DNA from: Croceimicrobium hydrocarbonivorans
GTDB taxonomy: Bacteria > Bacteroidota > Bacteroidia > Flavobacteriales > Schleiferiaceae
Direction: 5' to 3'
Length of the DNA: 64,000 nt
NCBI RefSeq assembly: GCF_014524565.1
Contig: NZ_CP060139.1
Location: 999,501 to 1,063,500, forward strand
The position numbers were made by a program, and so were the translations under genes. Shown in pieces: positions 36,425 to 44,922 of the stretch (positions are counted from its first letter, which is position 1; every line of letters begins with the position of its first letter). The notes below the pieces were generated by a model, which saw only the letters and a program-made list of their open reading frames with translations, was not told the origin of the DNA and did no database searches.

Positions 36425-37480
36425 ATGATGATGAAGAAGTTTGTCCTTAAAATAGCTGCCTTCTGCCTCCCCTTCATTGGTCTGTACCTCATTAACCGTT
36501 TGATGTACGATCCGACAGAAGGAGACTTAGCGCGCCTGGCCTATCTCTATAATAATCCCTGTCCACGAACTGAAATTCGGAATCAATTTCAACTAGAAAA
36601 GAAATACCATTTGCTTTCGGAAATTAATCTGGAAGAGGACACTCATTTTGATGTTCTCATTATTGGTGATTCCTTTTCAGAACAGGGGAAATTGGGCTAC
36701 AAAAACTTCCTTGCCCATCAAGGTTTGAGCGTGCTGCATGTGGATCGCTATATTTCAGGGATCAACCCTATTCAAAGCCTGATTGAATTAAGTAATTCTC
36801 GATTTTTTGAGCGGGTAAAAGTAGATTATGTGGTATTGCAATCGGTGGAGCGAAGTTTTAATCAAATCACTCAAGATTTAGATTTTAATGCCAGCCTGAA
36901 TCTAGACAGTCTCCAAAAACGAATCGAAGAATATCAAAATATTCCTCCCAAACTGGAAGTAGAATTCTTCTCCGATGCCCTTTTTAAAATACCGCTTAAC
37001 AATCTGCAGTACCTGTATAGTGCCAAGCCACCTTACTCCCAAACCTATATCTTCCCTTCCAGCCGTCCGGAGCTTTTTTCCCATGAACCGAAGAATATCC
37101 TAATCTATGAGGAGGACATCCAAAAGTTGGATACAAAAAACAATGCCGATCAAACCAAATACAGCATCGAAGCTCTAGGAAAAATAGACAAGCTGTTGAA
37201 GCAGCAAGGAATCAAATTGCTCTCACTCATAAGCCCCGATAAATACGACCTATACTATCCTTATCTAAGCGGAAAGGAGCAATTGGAAATGCCTTTATTT
37301 TTCAGTCACTATAATGCCTACCCTAAGCCTTTCACCAGTGTTAAAGCATTTGAGATTCTCCAAAAGCAGATTGCAAGTGAAAAGGATATCTACTATTATG
37401 ATGATACGCATTGGTCTCCCAAAGGTGCTCAGTTGGTAGCGGATGAGATTTTGAGCATCATTTCTAAAGCTAATCATTAG
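36425..37480 (+). CDS. SGNH/AlgX-like membrane-anchored O-acetylation partner (351 aa)
   Basis: After an N-terminal hydrophobic anchor (FVLKIAAFCLPFIGLYLI), an SGNH fold is visible. Block I is IIGDSFSEQG (Ser83) and the last block is YYYDDTHWSPKGAQLVADEI, giving Asp and His of a Ser-His-Asp triad. AlgX/AlgJ-like proteins of this kind take an acyl group from an MBOAT partner and place it on a polysaccharide in the periplasm. I chose ATG at 36425, 2 nt after the MBOAT stop, since an upstream in-frame start would overlap the MBOAT gene. The two genes form one unit. Confidence 0.8.
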   Translation: MMMKKFVLKIAAFCLPFIGLYLINRLMYDPTEGDLARLAYLYNNPCPRTEIRNQFQLEKKYHLLSEINLEEDTHFDVLIIGDSFSEQGKLGYKNFLAHQGLSVLHVDRYISGINPIQSLIELSNSRFFERVKVDYVVLQSVERSFNQITQDLDFNASLNLDSLQKRIEEYQNIPPKLEVEFFSDALFKIPLNNLQYLYSAKPPYSQTYIFPSSRPELFSHEPKNILIYEEDIQKLDTKNNADQTKYSIEALGKIDKLLKQQGIKLLSLISPDKYDLYYPYLSGKEQLEMPLFFSHYNAYPKPFTSVKAFEILQKQIASEKDIYYYDDTHWSPKGAQLVADEILSIISKANH

Positions 37481-37491
37481 GGAGCCCAATT

Positions 37492-37965
37492 ATGTACCGA
37501 TACTATCGACTATTGGAAATCCCCAAAAAGCCTGAACTAGATATCCGGGAAATCCGAGCTTTCCTCATTAAGGAGGTAAAGCACAGCTATGCACATCATC
37601 AGATAAATCGCAGAGGGATCCATTTTAGCATTCCCATTTTTCATTTTGGTGTGAATCAAGGTGCTGAAGGGACCATCCAAGTCCAGAATAAAGGCGATCA
37701 CTTTTCAATTAGGATGGAAATTTCAAACCAATTGATTCCAATGCTTCTTTTTTTATTTCTTTTTCTTTTTTCGATTTTGATTTGGATTCAGGATAGCGAA
37801 AGCGAGCTCATGGTTAAAGTGAAACAATTGGAGCCCCTTCTCATTCCATTTTGTATGGTTGGCTTGCTGTCCTGGGGACTTTTCAAGGCTTCCAGTGCCT
37901 CTCGATTAGGAGCAATTGAAAATGCCTTAACTGAGCGATTTCATTTAGATGATGAGGCTAATTGA
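37492..37965 (+). CDS. Membrane protein of unknown function (157 aa)
   Basis: A soluble N-terminal part (about 80 residues, beta-rich, with HQINRRGIHFSIPIFHFGV) precedes two membrane helices (MLLFLFLFLFSILIWI and LIPFCMVGLLSWGLF) and a short tail. The ATG is 11 nt after the SGNH stop, so it belongs to the same transcript as the acetylation pair and may assist it. No family can be named. The layout, soluble domain before helices and cytosolic tail, differs from enzyme subunits of O-acetylation systems known to me. Confidence 0.65.
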   Translation: MYRYYRLLEIPKKPELDIREIRAFLIKEVKHSYAHHQINRRGIHFSIPIFHFGVNQGAEGTIQVQNKGDHFSIRMEISNQLIPMLLFLFLFLFSILIWIQDSESELMVKVKQLEPLLIPFCMVGLLSWGLFKASSASRLGAIENALTERFHLDDEAN

Positions 37966-38037
37966 TAAGCTCCCCCAACCCAATATTTAACGGCAAAAAA
38001 ACGTTCCTTTGATCACCTGCAATAGATTTTAATTGGA

Positions 38038-38682
38038 ATGAACCTTAAAAAAGTAGTCTTAGTTCTTGTTTTACTTGGCAGTGCTCCGCTTTCAGCCCAA
38101 ATTTACTTGCATAAAGATAGAGATAAGGTCAAGGAAAAATTCCAGGACTTCCGAGACAATTCCTATTCTTGGTCTGCCAAAGATTCTATTATTGATGTAA
38201 TCCCTTCCACTACTGTTCTAGAATTCCTGGGCATTACCTTATATGCTAAATCGCACAATGATAGCATCGCCATGTGGAGAACCTGGCATGAAGATTTCTT
38301 CAGTTTTGAATACTACTTCGGGATTCTAAATGACCCTTTCCTAATGACCGAAGATTGGTGCGATAGTGTGAGTATTAAAATGAAAGGCAATGCTTGCAAT
38401 CTGGAATTTATCAATGACTTTATTCTGTTTAAAAACAATAGCTACTCCTGGCGCTACCATAATGACAGCACCTTCTACTCGCCTTCCTATGCCTACATAA
38501 GCAGATTTGACTTTAAGGACGAAAGTCAGTACCTCTGCCCAGTTCTACAGATCAAGCAAAAAGAAGGTCAAATTCAAATTTCTGTTTGGTACCAATTTAT
38601 AGATGAGTCCGATTTCGATTTACTTCGTGATCAAGAAGAGGTAACTTCTTTCACTATGATTAATTCCGAATTCGGAGAATAA
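38038..38682 (+). CDS. Secreted protein of unknown function (214 aa)
   Basis: Signal peptide MNLKKVVLVLVLLGSAPLSAQ (cleavage after SAQ). The mature protein has many aromatic residues and repeats of the type FQDFRDNSYSWSAKDS and FILFKNNSYSWRYHNDS, showing an internal two-fold similarity around NSYSW. Two cysteines (DWCDS, NACNLE) may form a disulfide. No family recognised; periplasmic or released. Only 22 nt separate its stop from the next gene. Confidence 0.65.
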   Translation: MNLKKVVLVLVLLGSAPLSAQIYLHKDRDKVKEKFQDFRDNSYSWSAKDSIIDVIPSTTVLEFLGITLYAKSHNDSIAMWRTWHEDFFSFEYYFGILNDPFLMTEDWCDSVSIKMKGNACNLEFINDFILFKNNSYSWRYHNDSTFYSPSYAYISRFDFKDESQYLCPVLQIKQKEGQIQISVWYQFIDESDFDLLRDQEEVTSFTMINSEFGE

Positions 38683-38704
38683 AAAGCTAGTTGACATCCT
38701 ATTT

Positions 38705-39190
38705 ATGACTAAAGCAGAATTCTTAGCTGATTTGGAGGAAATCATCGATGATGAAGCCTTTCTAACTGAAAAGTTGGATGCTTTGGATCTTGAAATCCGC
38801 AACAACCTTTGGGGCATTGGAATTGACTTTGAAACTGCCCGTCAGATTCAATGGGAGGATCTGGCAGTTTTCCTTAAGAAAGTCATAGCGGCTAGAAGTC
38901 AGCAAGTCCAACAGTCGGATAAAAATATGAACCTGCTTTTTTATTTATGGTTTGATGAACAAGCAGCGAAGCTCTGTTTCAATTTCATCAATGCCAATCA
39001 TCCGCAATTACCCTTTAAAGCTCAAGTACTTTATACGGACGATATGAGCTCAATTCTAAGTGACTTCCTTCAATCTCCGTACTTAGATGGCATTCCTTGG
39101 TCGGACTTGAAGGATCAAAATGAGGAGCAGCCATCGGAAGAGAAGCTTTTCCAACTAAAAGTTTATCAGGAGCTTATTCTAAAAAACTAG
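38705..39190 (+). CDS. Hypothetical cytosolic protein (161 aa)
   Basis: An acidic, mainly helical protein without signal peptide or membrane segment. It begins with a coiled-coil-like run (FLADLEEIIDDEAFLTEKL) and later has LLFYLWFDEQAAKLCFNFI and SPYLDGIPWSDLKDQNEEQ. The style resembles small immunity-type proteins, but I cannot name a family. It starts 22 nt after the secreted protein and is probably in the same transcript. The codon usage matches its neighbours. Confidence 0.6.
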   Translation: MTKAEFLADLEEIIDDEAFLTEKLDALDLEIRNNLWGIGIDFETARQIQWEDLAVFLKKVIAARSQQVQQSDKNMNLLFYLWFDEQAAKLCFNFINANHPQLPFKAQVLYTDDMSSILSDFLQSPYLDGIPWSDLKDQNEEQPSEEKLFQLKVYQELILKN

Positions 39191-39305
39191 GAATAGGACT
39201 AAAATATAATTTGCTTTTCCTTTTATTCTTTTGAAATTTAGAGACTTCGTCTATTGAAGATTCACTGCATCCTATTTTATTTAAGAATAAAAGCCTATAA
39301 ACCCT

Positions 39306-39950
39306 ATGCCCTTTGATATTTTAAGCCTCACAGCATCTATGGCCGGTATCAGCGGCTTCACTCTAAAGGATGTTATAAAACAATCACCTAAGCAAAGGAG
39401 AATGGCACCTTTTAAAGAAGGAGCATCTCAATTGCGTATTCTATTAGCTAGTCTTGAAGAGGTAAATGACCCATTAGTCGGTTATTGGGATTTAGCTCAT
39501 TGGGAAATTCCACCAAAAAGCACTTCTGTAAAAGGCAAAATGATTTCAGGAGGATTGGCCATCCATTATCGAGAAAGAAACAAAGAAATATGGCATGGCA
39601 TAATGTGCCATAGTGTATACGATAAACGAGGATTCTGGGACAAATCCAAAAAACTTAAGGGTGAACCTCCCTTTATTGCGACTTATAAAGTTCGATTCGA
39701 AAAAGAAAACCAGAAGATTATTGGCAGATCTCAAATGCTTGAAAAGGTTTATACCTCGCGTATTAATAGAATTAGGGCTCGAATCTTCCAGGGGCAAACC
39801 CATTCTTATCGTGGAGAATTCAGTAATTGCAGAATAAAGGACGGGGATTTCATGGGTAATTTTGAGCTCACCCCATCCTCAGGTCAAATTTCCTTTAGAT
39901 TTCACCTCAACAGGAAATGGGCTCAAATAAATGACGATCTGCACTTTTAA
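39306..39950 (+). CDS. Hypothetical protein (214 aa)
   Basis: The start is ATG at 39306 after a 115-nt leader. The protein is basic, with no signal peptide, an early helix (ILSLTASMAGISGFTLKDVI) and a beta-rich later part including WHGIMCHSVYDKRGFW and the arginine-rich RIRARIF. A membrane association through the first helix is possible but weak. No recognised family. It precedes a Crp/Fnr gene by 38 nt. Confidence 0.6.
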   Translation: MPFDILSLTASMAGISGFTLKDVIKQSPKQRRMAPFKEGASQLRILLASLEEVNDPLVGYWDLAHWEIPPKSTSVKGKMISGGLAIHYRERNKEIWHGIMCHSVYDKRGFWDKSKKLKGEPPFIATYKVRFEKENQKIIGRSQMLEKVYTSRINRIRARIFQGQTHSYRGEFSNCRIKDGDFMGNFELTPSSGQISFRFHLNRKWAQINDDLHF

Positions 39951-39988
39951 GTCATTAGAAGTCAAGCAGCCAATCACTTATCAATAAG

Positions 39989-40570
39989 ATGGAAAATAAA
40001 TTTGTATCCTATTTCAGCAGTATATCTCCTCTATCTCCTGACGAGGCCCAAGCTATCGCCGGGAGCATGCAAACCCGCAGTTTTAAAAAGGGCGATTTTC
40101 TATTGAAAGAGGGTCAAATTTCGGGTAGCACCTATTTTATTCTTGAAGGATGCATCCGCGAGTATATCCTTACTGATGGAGAAGAGAAAACCACCAACTT
40201 TTATACCGAGGAGCAGTGGGCTATTTCTCTCAATAGTTTTGATCAACAAATACCCGCCAAGCATAATTGGATATGCGCTGAAGATTGCGAGGTGGTTCAA
40301 GGAGACGAAGAGCAGGCTCAAGCTATTTTTAAAAAATTCCCGCGCTTCGAAACCCTTTCAAGAACCATTATGGAAGCGGCCTTCGCAGAACAGAGAGAAG
40401 CCCTAAATTCCTATTATACCGACAGTCCGGAAGAACGTTATCTCAAATTGCTTAAATCGAGGCCCAGCCTTTTACAAAGGATTCCCCAATACCAAATTGC
40501 CAGTTATATCGGGGTTAAACCCGAATCCTTAAGTAGAATCCGTAAACGTATCGCTAAAGGCCTGGACTAA
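39989..40570 (+). CDS. Crp/Fnr family transcriptional regulator with FNR-like recognition helix
   Basis: 193 residues. The N-terminal beta roll has MQTRSFKKGDFLLKEGQISG and FILEGCIREYIL, followed by the long helix and the C-terminal winged helix QIASYIGVKPESLSRIRKRI. The recognition helix carries E-S-L-S-R, matching the E--SR pattern by which FNR reads TTGAT half-sites. No N-terminal cysteine cluster is present. The stop overlaps the last bases of the convergent DUF4386 gene by 4 nt. It is likely to act on the dehydrogenase/DUF4386 genes, upstream of which an imperfect 5-4-5 site lies at 42260. Confidence 0.85.
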   Translation: MENKFVSYFSSISPLSPDEAQAIAGSMQTRSFKKGDFLLKEGQISGSTYFILEGCIREYILTDGEEKTTNFYTEEQWAISLNSFDQQIPAKHNWICAEDCEVVQGDEEQAQAIFKKFPRFETLSRTIMEAAFAEQREALNSYYTDSPEERYLKLLKSRPSLLQRIPQYQIASYIGVKPESLSRIRKRIAKGLD

Positions 40571-41241
40571 GAAAGCTGCAGTGCTTGAGGCTTGAATCCT
40601 TTAAGAATTAACCAAATACTTAGTGTAATTTCAAACAAGCCACCGGGCAAGGATAAAAGAAGTCCAATCTCATATCCGAAAAGCTCTGCAAGGGTTCCGA
40701 TACCGAATATCAAATAGCCCATCAGCCCCCAAATAGCAAAGAATCTTGGCACAATTTGGGAACGATATAGCAAGCTGCAAAAGAGGATACCGCCAATTCC
40801 CCAAATGGTCATGCCTGTTTGATAGGCATAAAAGTTTCCTTTGACCAGCAATTGACTTACTAGTTCAAAATTGCCTTGCATTCCTGTCTCCGCAGCAAGG
40901 GCCATAGAGCTTAAGGGAATATTCAGTAAAAGGAAAATAGCCCCAAAAATTAGGATCACAGTGGCTACAATGCCTGCACTTAGATAGCCATAGGTCAAGG
41001 TTTTCCCAAATGGTTTTAAGATCGGCAACATCAGTACCGGCAATCCAATATTCACTAGGCTGTGGACTAATGCCATCAGAATATAGCAGAGCACGTAAAG
41101 GGCTTCATTTTCCCGAATAAGCATCAAAGCTTGGTCTTTACTTAACAAATCCGCTATAATCCCATTGCCCATACCATAGGATAAAAAGGCTAGGATAAAA
41201 AAGAGTCCGAAGATTCGGGCCACTGTTTTTGGTGACTTCAT
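40567..41241 (-). CDS. DUF4386 family membrane protein (224 aa)
   Basis: Six to seven hydrophobic helices and the N-terminal KTVARIFGLFFILAFLSYGM pattern identify a DUF4386-type membrane protein, an uncharacterised family. Such genes often sit beside short-chain or medium-chain oxidoreductases under a Crp/Fnr, MarR or TetR regulator, as here. The ATG is 26 nt downstream of the dehydrogenase stop on the same strand, so both are probably one transcript. It ends tail-to-tail with the Crp/Fnr gene. Confidence 0.8.
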   Translation of the reverse strand: MKSPKTVARIFGLFFILAFLSYGMGNGIIADLLSKDQALMLIRENEALYVLCYILMALVHSLVNIGLPVLMLPILKPFGKTLTYGYLSAGIVATVILIFGAIFLLLNIPLSSMALAAETGMQGNFELVSQLLVKGNFYAYQTGMTIWGIGGILFCSLLYRSQIVPRFFAIWGLMGYLIFGIGTLAELFGYEIGLLLSLPGGLFEITLSIWLILKGFKPQALQLS

Positions 41242-41267
41242 ACTGTAAATTTTAGGGTTGTAGATTT

Positions 41268-42200
41268 TTAAAGACTGATGATCACATTGCCTCTTTTATG
41301 GCCGGCTTCAACGTATTGATGCGCCTCAACCATTTGCTCCAAGGGATAAACCCGGTCAATTACCGGCTTAATCCAATTTTGCTCGGTGAGAGATTTTAAT
41401 TTGAGGAAAGCGACTTTCGGACTTAAGGGAGTTCCATGATCGATGGAAATATACTTTCCACCAGGCAACAAGGCCTTTTTGCTCAGCTCCTTAAGCTTGG
41501 ATGTTTTGCTATTCCCGACAGCATCAAAAACATAATGATAGCGCTCCAAATCAAGCTCCGCATCCTCCTTCTTATAGTCAATATGCTTATCACTACCCAA
41601 GGATTTCACCAGCTCGAAGTTTCCGCTGCTGCAAACACTGGTTACTTCGGCTCCAGCATACTTCGCCAATTGAATGGCCATGGTACCGATACTTCCCGAA
41701 GCCCCATAAATCAAAACCTTATTTCCTTTCTTGATAGAGGCTTTGGTTAATAAATGAGACGCCAATAAACCTCCATAGGGAATGGCTGCCGCTTCCTCAA
41801 AGCTTCTATTCTTAGGTTTCAGAGCTATATTCCAATCCTCCGGCAAGCAGATATAATCCGCATAAGAACCAAAATGTCTTTTGGTGGGCGACATGGATCC
41901 GTAGGCAAATACCTCATCCCCCACCTTAAACTGAGTCACCTTTGCCCCTTTGGCTTCCACCACCCCGGCGCTTACCATTCCTAAAATGGGATTGCGAGGT
42001 TTGCCAAATCCAAAGATTAGTTGAACCATAAACTTCGCAAGGGGCGAAGCTTTTAAGCCCCTTATTAAAACATCGCTAGTGGTAACTGAGGTAGCACGGA
42101 TTTTAATCAACACTTCATTGGCCTTCGGCTCTGGCTTAGCTACCTCACTTAAAACCAAATGCTCAGCTGCGCCGTACTGCGTACATTCTATTGCTCTCAT
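41268..42200 (-). CDS. Zinc-independent medium-chain dehydrogenase/reductase (quinone-oxidoreductase type)
   Basis: 310 residues. The MDR GroES-like part (residues 1-130) has PILGMVSAGVVEAKGAKV and FKVGDEVFAYG. The Rossmann part has GASGSIGTMAIQLAK (166-180) for NAD(P)H binding and then VFDAVGNSK. The catalytic zinc ligands of true alcohol dehydrogenases are missing, so the enzyme belongs to the quinone-oxidoreductase group (NADPH-dependent reduction of quinones or enones). It starts the minus-strand unit with the DUF4386 gene. A 5-4-5 dyad lies 60 nt upstream of its start (42260) and an AT-rich dyad at 42208. Confidence 0.85.
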   Translation of the reverse strand: MRAIECTQYGAAEHLVLSEVAKPEPKANEVLIKIRATSVTTSDVLIRGLKASPLAKFMVQLIFGFGKPRNPILGMVSAGVVEAKGAKVTQFKVGDEVFAYGSMSPTKRHFGSYADYICLPEDWNIALKPKNRSFEEAAAIPYGGLLASHLLTKASIKKGNKVLIYGASGSIGTMAIQLAKYAGAEVTSVCSSGNFELVKSLGSDKHIDYKKEDAELDLERYHYVFDAVGNSKTSKLKELSKKALLPGGKYISIDHGTPLSPKVAFLKLKSLTEQNWIKPVIDRVYPLEQMVEAHQYVEAGHKRGNVIISL

Positions 42201-42207
42201 TGCTTTT

Positions 42208-42224
42208 TTGATTTAAAAATTCAA
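42208..42224. promoter_or_regulatory. AT-rich imperfect palindrome before the dehydrogenase start
   Basis: TTGATTTAAAAATTCAA is symmetric except for one arm position (TTGATTT against AATTCAA). It lies 8-24 nt before the dehydrogenase start, where a regulator could block translation or transcription. Weak evidence, position and symmetry only. Confidence 0.25.
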
Positions 42225-42259
42225 CAAGGCAAAACTGCAGCAGCCCAAAATCAAATCCA

Positions 42260-42273
42260 TTGACCTGGGTTAA
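42260..42273. promoter_or_regulatory. Imperfect 5-4-5 dyad TTGACCTGGGTTAA, candidate Crp/Fnr operator
   Basis: The arms TTGAC and GTTAA match at four of five pairs around CTGG. The layout and the TTGA half resemble an FNR-type box. It is 60 nt upstream of the dehydrogenase start and about 120 nt from the divergent lipoprotein gene. The Crp/Fnr regulator of this neighbourhood (39989) has an FNR-like recognition helix. Confidence 0.35.
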
Positions 42274-42393
42274 GAAAGAACAAAGCTTAGATTTAGAATT
42301 ATTTGGCGCAGAAGTCTAAAATTTCGACCTTCCACCTATCCTTGACTATACCGCGAATATGAACCCTGGTTCTCTTTATACCTAAGCCCTCCC

Positions 42394-43101
42394 ATGAAAA
42401 ACTACTTCCTGATTCTAGCCTTTCTATTTATGGCCCAAGCCTGCACCAATAGGCCCGAAGCCAAAGTCGAAGCCAGCCAAACCGAAAGCCCAGAAATTAA
42501 GGAACCGGAAACAAAGTATCCGGATGATCTAAATGCTACCGTAAGCAGTATCGACACCAACCTTAACCCATTGGTCGATATTAATTTCACCCTTAGGGAA
42601 TGCCCGAAAGATTCTCTGTCTGATCCTATTAATTGTATCCTCTCCCAAATACCAAGCAGGCCTTTGCCTATGCACTTTGGCCCCATTCCTTATTTTGATT
42701 ACTACTCCTTAGTACCTCTAGAAGACAGTCTTTTTATTTCAGAAGCCTTGCAAGACACCAATTACTTTGTGGAGGAAGAACGCCAGTACAGCTATTTTTT
42801 AGGGGTCAAGATTCCCAGTCCAGCGGCTTATACAGCGCTAATAGTTTTGGAATCCTTCAGTATTGGAAAGGACTACATCTTAGTGACCATTTCTGAATCC
42901 GGTGAAATGATTGACAAGCTTAGGCTGGGAAGTGAGGCCGGTGATTATGAATCGCTATTTGGTAAAATAGAGTCGCTAGAAGACATTGAAGTAATCACTA
43001 AAAAGATCGACTACAATAAGGAAGAAGATTTACTGTTTTTTAAATCCACTGAAACCACCCATTACTACATAAACGAAGTGGGAGAAATCCTTAAACGCTA
43101 A
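42394..43101 (+). CDS. Lipoprotein of unknown function (235 aa)
   Basis: The signal MKNYFLILAFLFMAQAC has the lipobox QAC (Cys at residue 17). A Glu/Pro-rich tether (EASQTESPEIKEPETKYP) leads into a folded part with LRECPKDSLSDPINC, which may form a disulfide. It follows the divergent dehydrogenase and precedes the second SIMPL gene by only 4 nt. It is therefore likely that the two are co-transcribed and co-localised in the envelope. No family recognised. Confidence 0.7.
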   Translation: MKNYFLILAFLFMAQACTNRPEAKVEASQTESPEIKEPETKYPDDLNATVSSIDTNLNPLVDINFTLRECPKDSLSDPINCILSQIPSRPLPMHFGPIPYFDYYSLVPLEDSLFISEALQDTNYFVEEERQYSYFLGVKIPSPAAYTALIVLESFSIGKDYILVTISESGEMIDKLRLGSEAGDYESLFGKIESLEDIEVITKKIDYNKEEDLLFFKSTETTHYYINEVGEILKR

Positions 43102-43105
43102 AGCC

Positions 43106-43825
43106 ATGAATAAAATCCTCAGCCTGAGTATCCTCTTCTTTTGCAGCTTTTTTAGTCTAAATGCTCAATCAACAGACATCCAGAATCAAGCCTATATCTT
43201 GGTAGAGGGCACCGCAACCAAAAGTATAGTACCCAATCAAATTTTTATAGAAATCACCCTCGCTCAAGATGGCAGAGGTAAAGTGGAGGAGAGCATTGCA
43301 GTCCAAGAGAAAAACCTGCTGGCAGGCTTAAAAGAAATTGAGATCCCCGCTGATAGGCTATCAAAAGAAGACTTCAATTCAGGCTTTGTGAAGGTAAACT
43401 GGCTTATTGATGAGCAAATTGAGAGAGCCAATTATATTCTTGAACTAAAAAGTCCAGAGGAGGTTTCAAAAGTCTTTGGACTATTATTTCAACTTAAAGC
43501 GGAATTTGCAAGCATTGTTCGCACTAGTCACACTGAACTAGACTCCCTCATGGAAAGCAATGAAATCGACGCCATATTAAAAGCTAAGTCAAAAGCCCAA
43601 AAACTAATTGAAGCCCTTGGCGGAAAATTAGGCGAGCCCTTAATCATAAGTGAGTACTCAGACATTGAAGGTACAATTTCTACCCTTCCAGGTCTCACCA
43701 GCCAAAGAGCTTATGTCAAAACGAGGAGTGCTAAAACAGGATCGGTTCTAGATAGAGACCCTTATATCGAGATTCAGAAAATTGAAATTGAAGCTAGCAT
43801 TAAGGTGAAGTTTGCTATCGAATAA
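43106..43825 (+). CDS. Periplasmic SIMPL-domain (DUF541) protein, copy 2 (239 aa)
   Basis: Signal peptide MNKILSLSILFFCSFFSLNAQ. The SIMPL/DUF541 domain follows the copy at 17388 in length and motifs: RLSKED, FVKVNWLIDEQ, TSHTELDSL, AKSKAQKLIEALGGKLGEP and a closing DPYIEIQKIEIEAS. The two are clearly paralogs but differ over much of their length. It sits 4 nt after a lipoprotein gene. Function unknown, envelope-located. Confidence 0.8.
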   Translation: MNKILSLSILFFCSFFSLNAQSTDIQNQAYILVEGTATKSIVPNQIFIEITLAQDGRGKVEESIAVQEKNLLAGLKEIEIPADRLSKEDFNSGFVKVNWLIDEQIERANYILELKSPEEVSKVFGLLFQLKAEFASIVRTSHTELDSLMESNEIDAILKAKSKAQKLIEALGGKLGEPLIISEYSDIEGTISTLPGLTSQRAYVKTRSAKTGSVLDRDPYIEIQKIEIEASIKVKFAIE

Positions 43826-44111
43826 GCAGCTTAAAAGAAAGCCATAAGCTGAGCCTGAACAATTTCGAAAATAGTATGATCTCTATGATAAGCTGAGATC
43901 TGACGACACTCATCAAATTTCACCCTAAATGCTCAAATCATCTTCGGGCGATAAAACCAAAAGCCTTGATTAACAGCAATTAAGGATTATTAGTTTGATT
44001 CTCTTCTCATTCTTACCGATATTGAGCCCCTTTGACTACCCTAAAACTTAGTAGGCAAGCTAAGCAGTTCTCATATTTTGCAGCAGTTAGCTTAAGCCGA
44101 ATTCATTAAAA
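43826..44111. other. Intergenic stretch of 286 bp without a gene
   Basis: It is AT-rich and non-coding. No clear terminator, palindrome or repeat stands out. The end provides the A-rich leader for the sulfotransferase gene. Confidence 0.5.
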
Positions 44112-44819
44112 ATGAAGTTCAATCGACTTAAATTAAGGCATTTCTACCTTAATAAATACCTCCTTTCTTTATTCAAGGAAAAGAAATATTACATGTCTTA
44201 TGACTACAAGCATAAGGCTCTTTGGTACAGAACCTATAAGGTTGGATCCCGAACAATCGACAATAAGCTTAAAAGCAATAATCCCAAATACATCTACGGC
44301 TCATTGATGAGTTACAGTCCGGGTATGTTTAAAGACTTCTTCAAGTTTTCCTTTGTTCGTAATCCGGAGGGTCGTTTTATCAGCGCTTGGAAGGATAAAG
44401 TTCTCAAGCAGAACTATTTCAAGTTTGATGCTGCGGAACATGAAAAAATGAAGGATCTAAACTACTTTTTATCTTGGGTGGAGAAAATGGACATCGACAA
44501 TTGCGATGAACATTTAAAAAGTCAAAATTCCTTGATTGACTTAAACAATATCGATTTCTTGGGCCGCTTTGAGAACTTCTCAGAAGATTTTGCATTTGTA
44601 ATGAATAAGCTCAATATCAAATTAGACAGCGATATTGAGCATCGAAACAAAGGCCTTAAGGTAAGCTTCACCCCTACTGAGGAACAGCGCCGTCGGATCT
44701 ATAAAATATACTATAAAGACTTCCAATTGTTTTATCCCAATCACAAAAATAGCCTGGGATTAAAACCTAAAAATGAGCAAGTCCAAAAACATCGCGCTGA
44801 GCAACTTATTAGCCATTAG
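44112..44819 (+). CDS. Sulfotransferase-2-like protein (235 aa)
   Basis: The 5'-phosphosulfate loop is KVGSRTI (residues 43-49) near the start. The 3'-phosphate-binding segment is FSFVRNPEGRFISAWKDKV, with Arg83 and Ser91, followed by a conserved late HLKSQ region. This places it in the sulfotransferase-2 (carbohydrate-sulfotransferase) group, which moves sulfate from PAPS to a sugar or peptide. There is no signal peptide, so the site of action is cytosolic. The acceptor is unknown. No PAPS-synthesis gene is nearby. Confidence 0.8.
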   Translation: MKFNRLKLRHFYLNKYLLSLFKEKKYYMSYDYKHKALWYRTYKVGSRTIDNKLKSNNPKYIYGSLMSYSPGMFKDFFKFSFVRNPEGRFISAWKDKVLKQNYFKFDAAEHEKMKDLNYFLSWVEKMDIDNCDEHLKSQNSLIDLNNIDFLGRFENFSEDFAFVMNKLNIKLDSDIEHRNKGLKVSFTPTEEQRRRIYKIYYKDFQLFYPNHKNSLGLKPKNEQVQKHRAEQLISH

Positions 44820-44821
44820 CT

Positions 44822-44847
44822 GGTCTAAAACTTAGGCTTTTTAGACC
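44822..44847 (+). terminator. Candidate weak terminator after the sulfotransferase
   Basis: GGTCTAAAA (44822-44830) and TTTTAGACC (44839-44847) form a perfect 9-bp stem with an 8-nt loop. It begins 3 nt after the stop codon. Only three T residues follow, so termination may be weak. Confidence 0.5.
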
Positions 44848-44922
44848 TTTGACATTTATACACAATTCAATTCTTCGCAAAATCTGCCTCTATATTAATT
44901 AGAGAGGCTAAAAATTTCCCTT

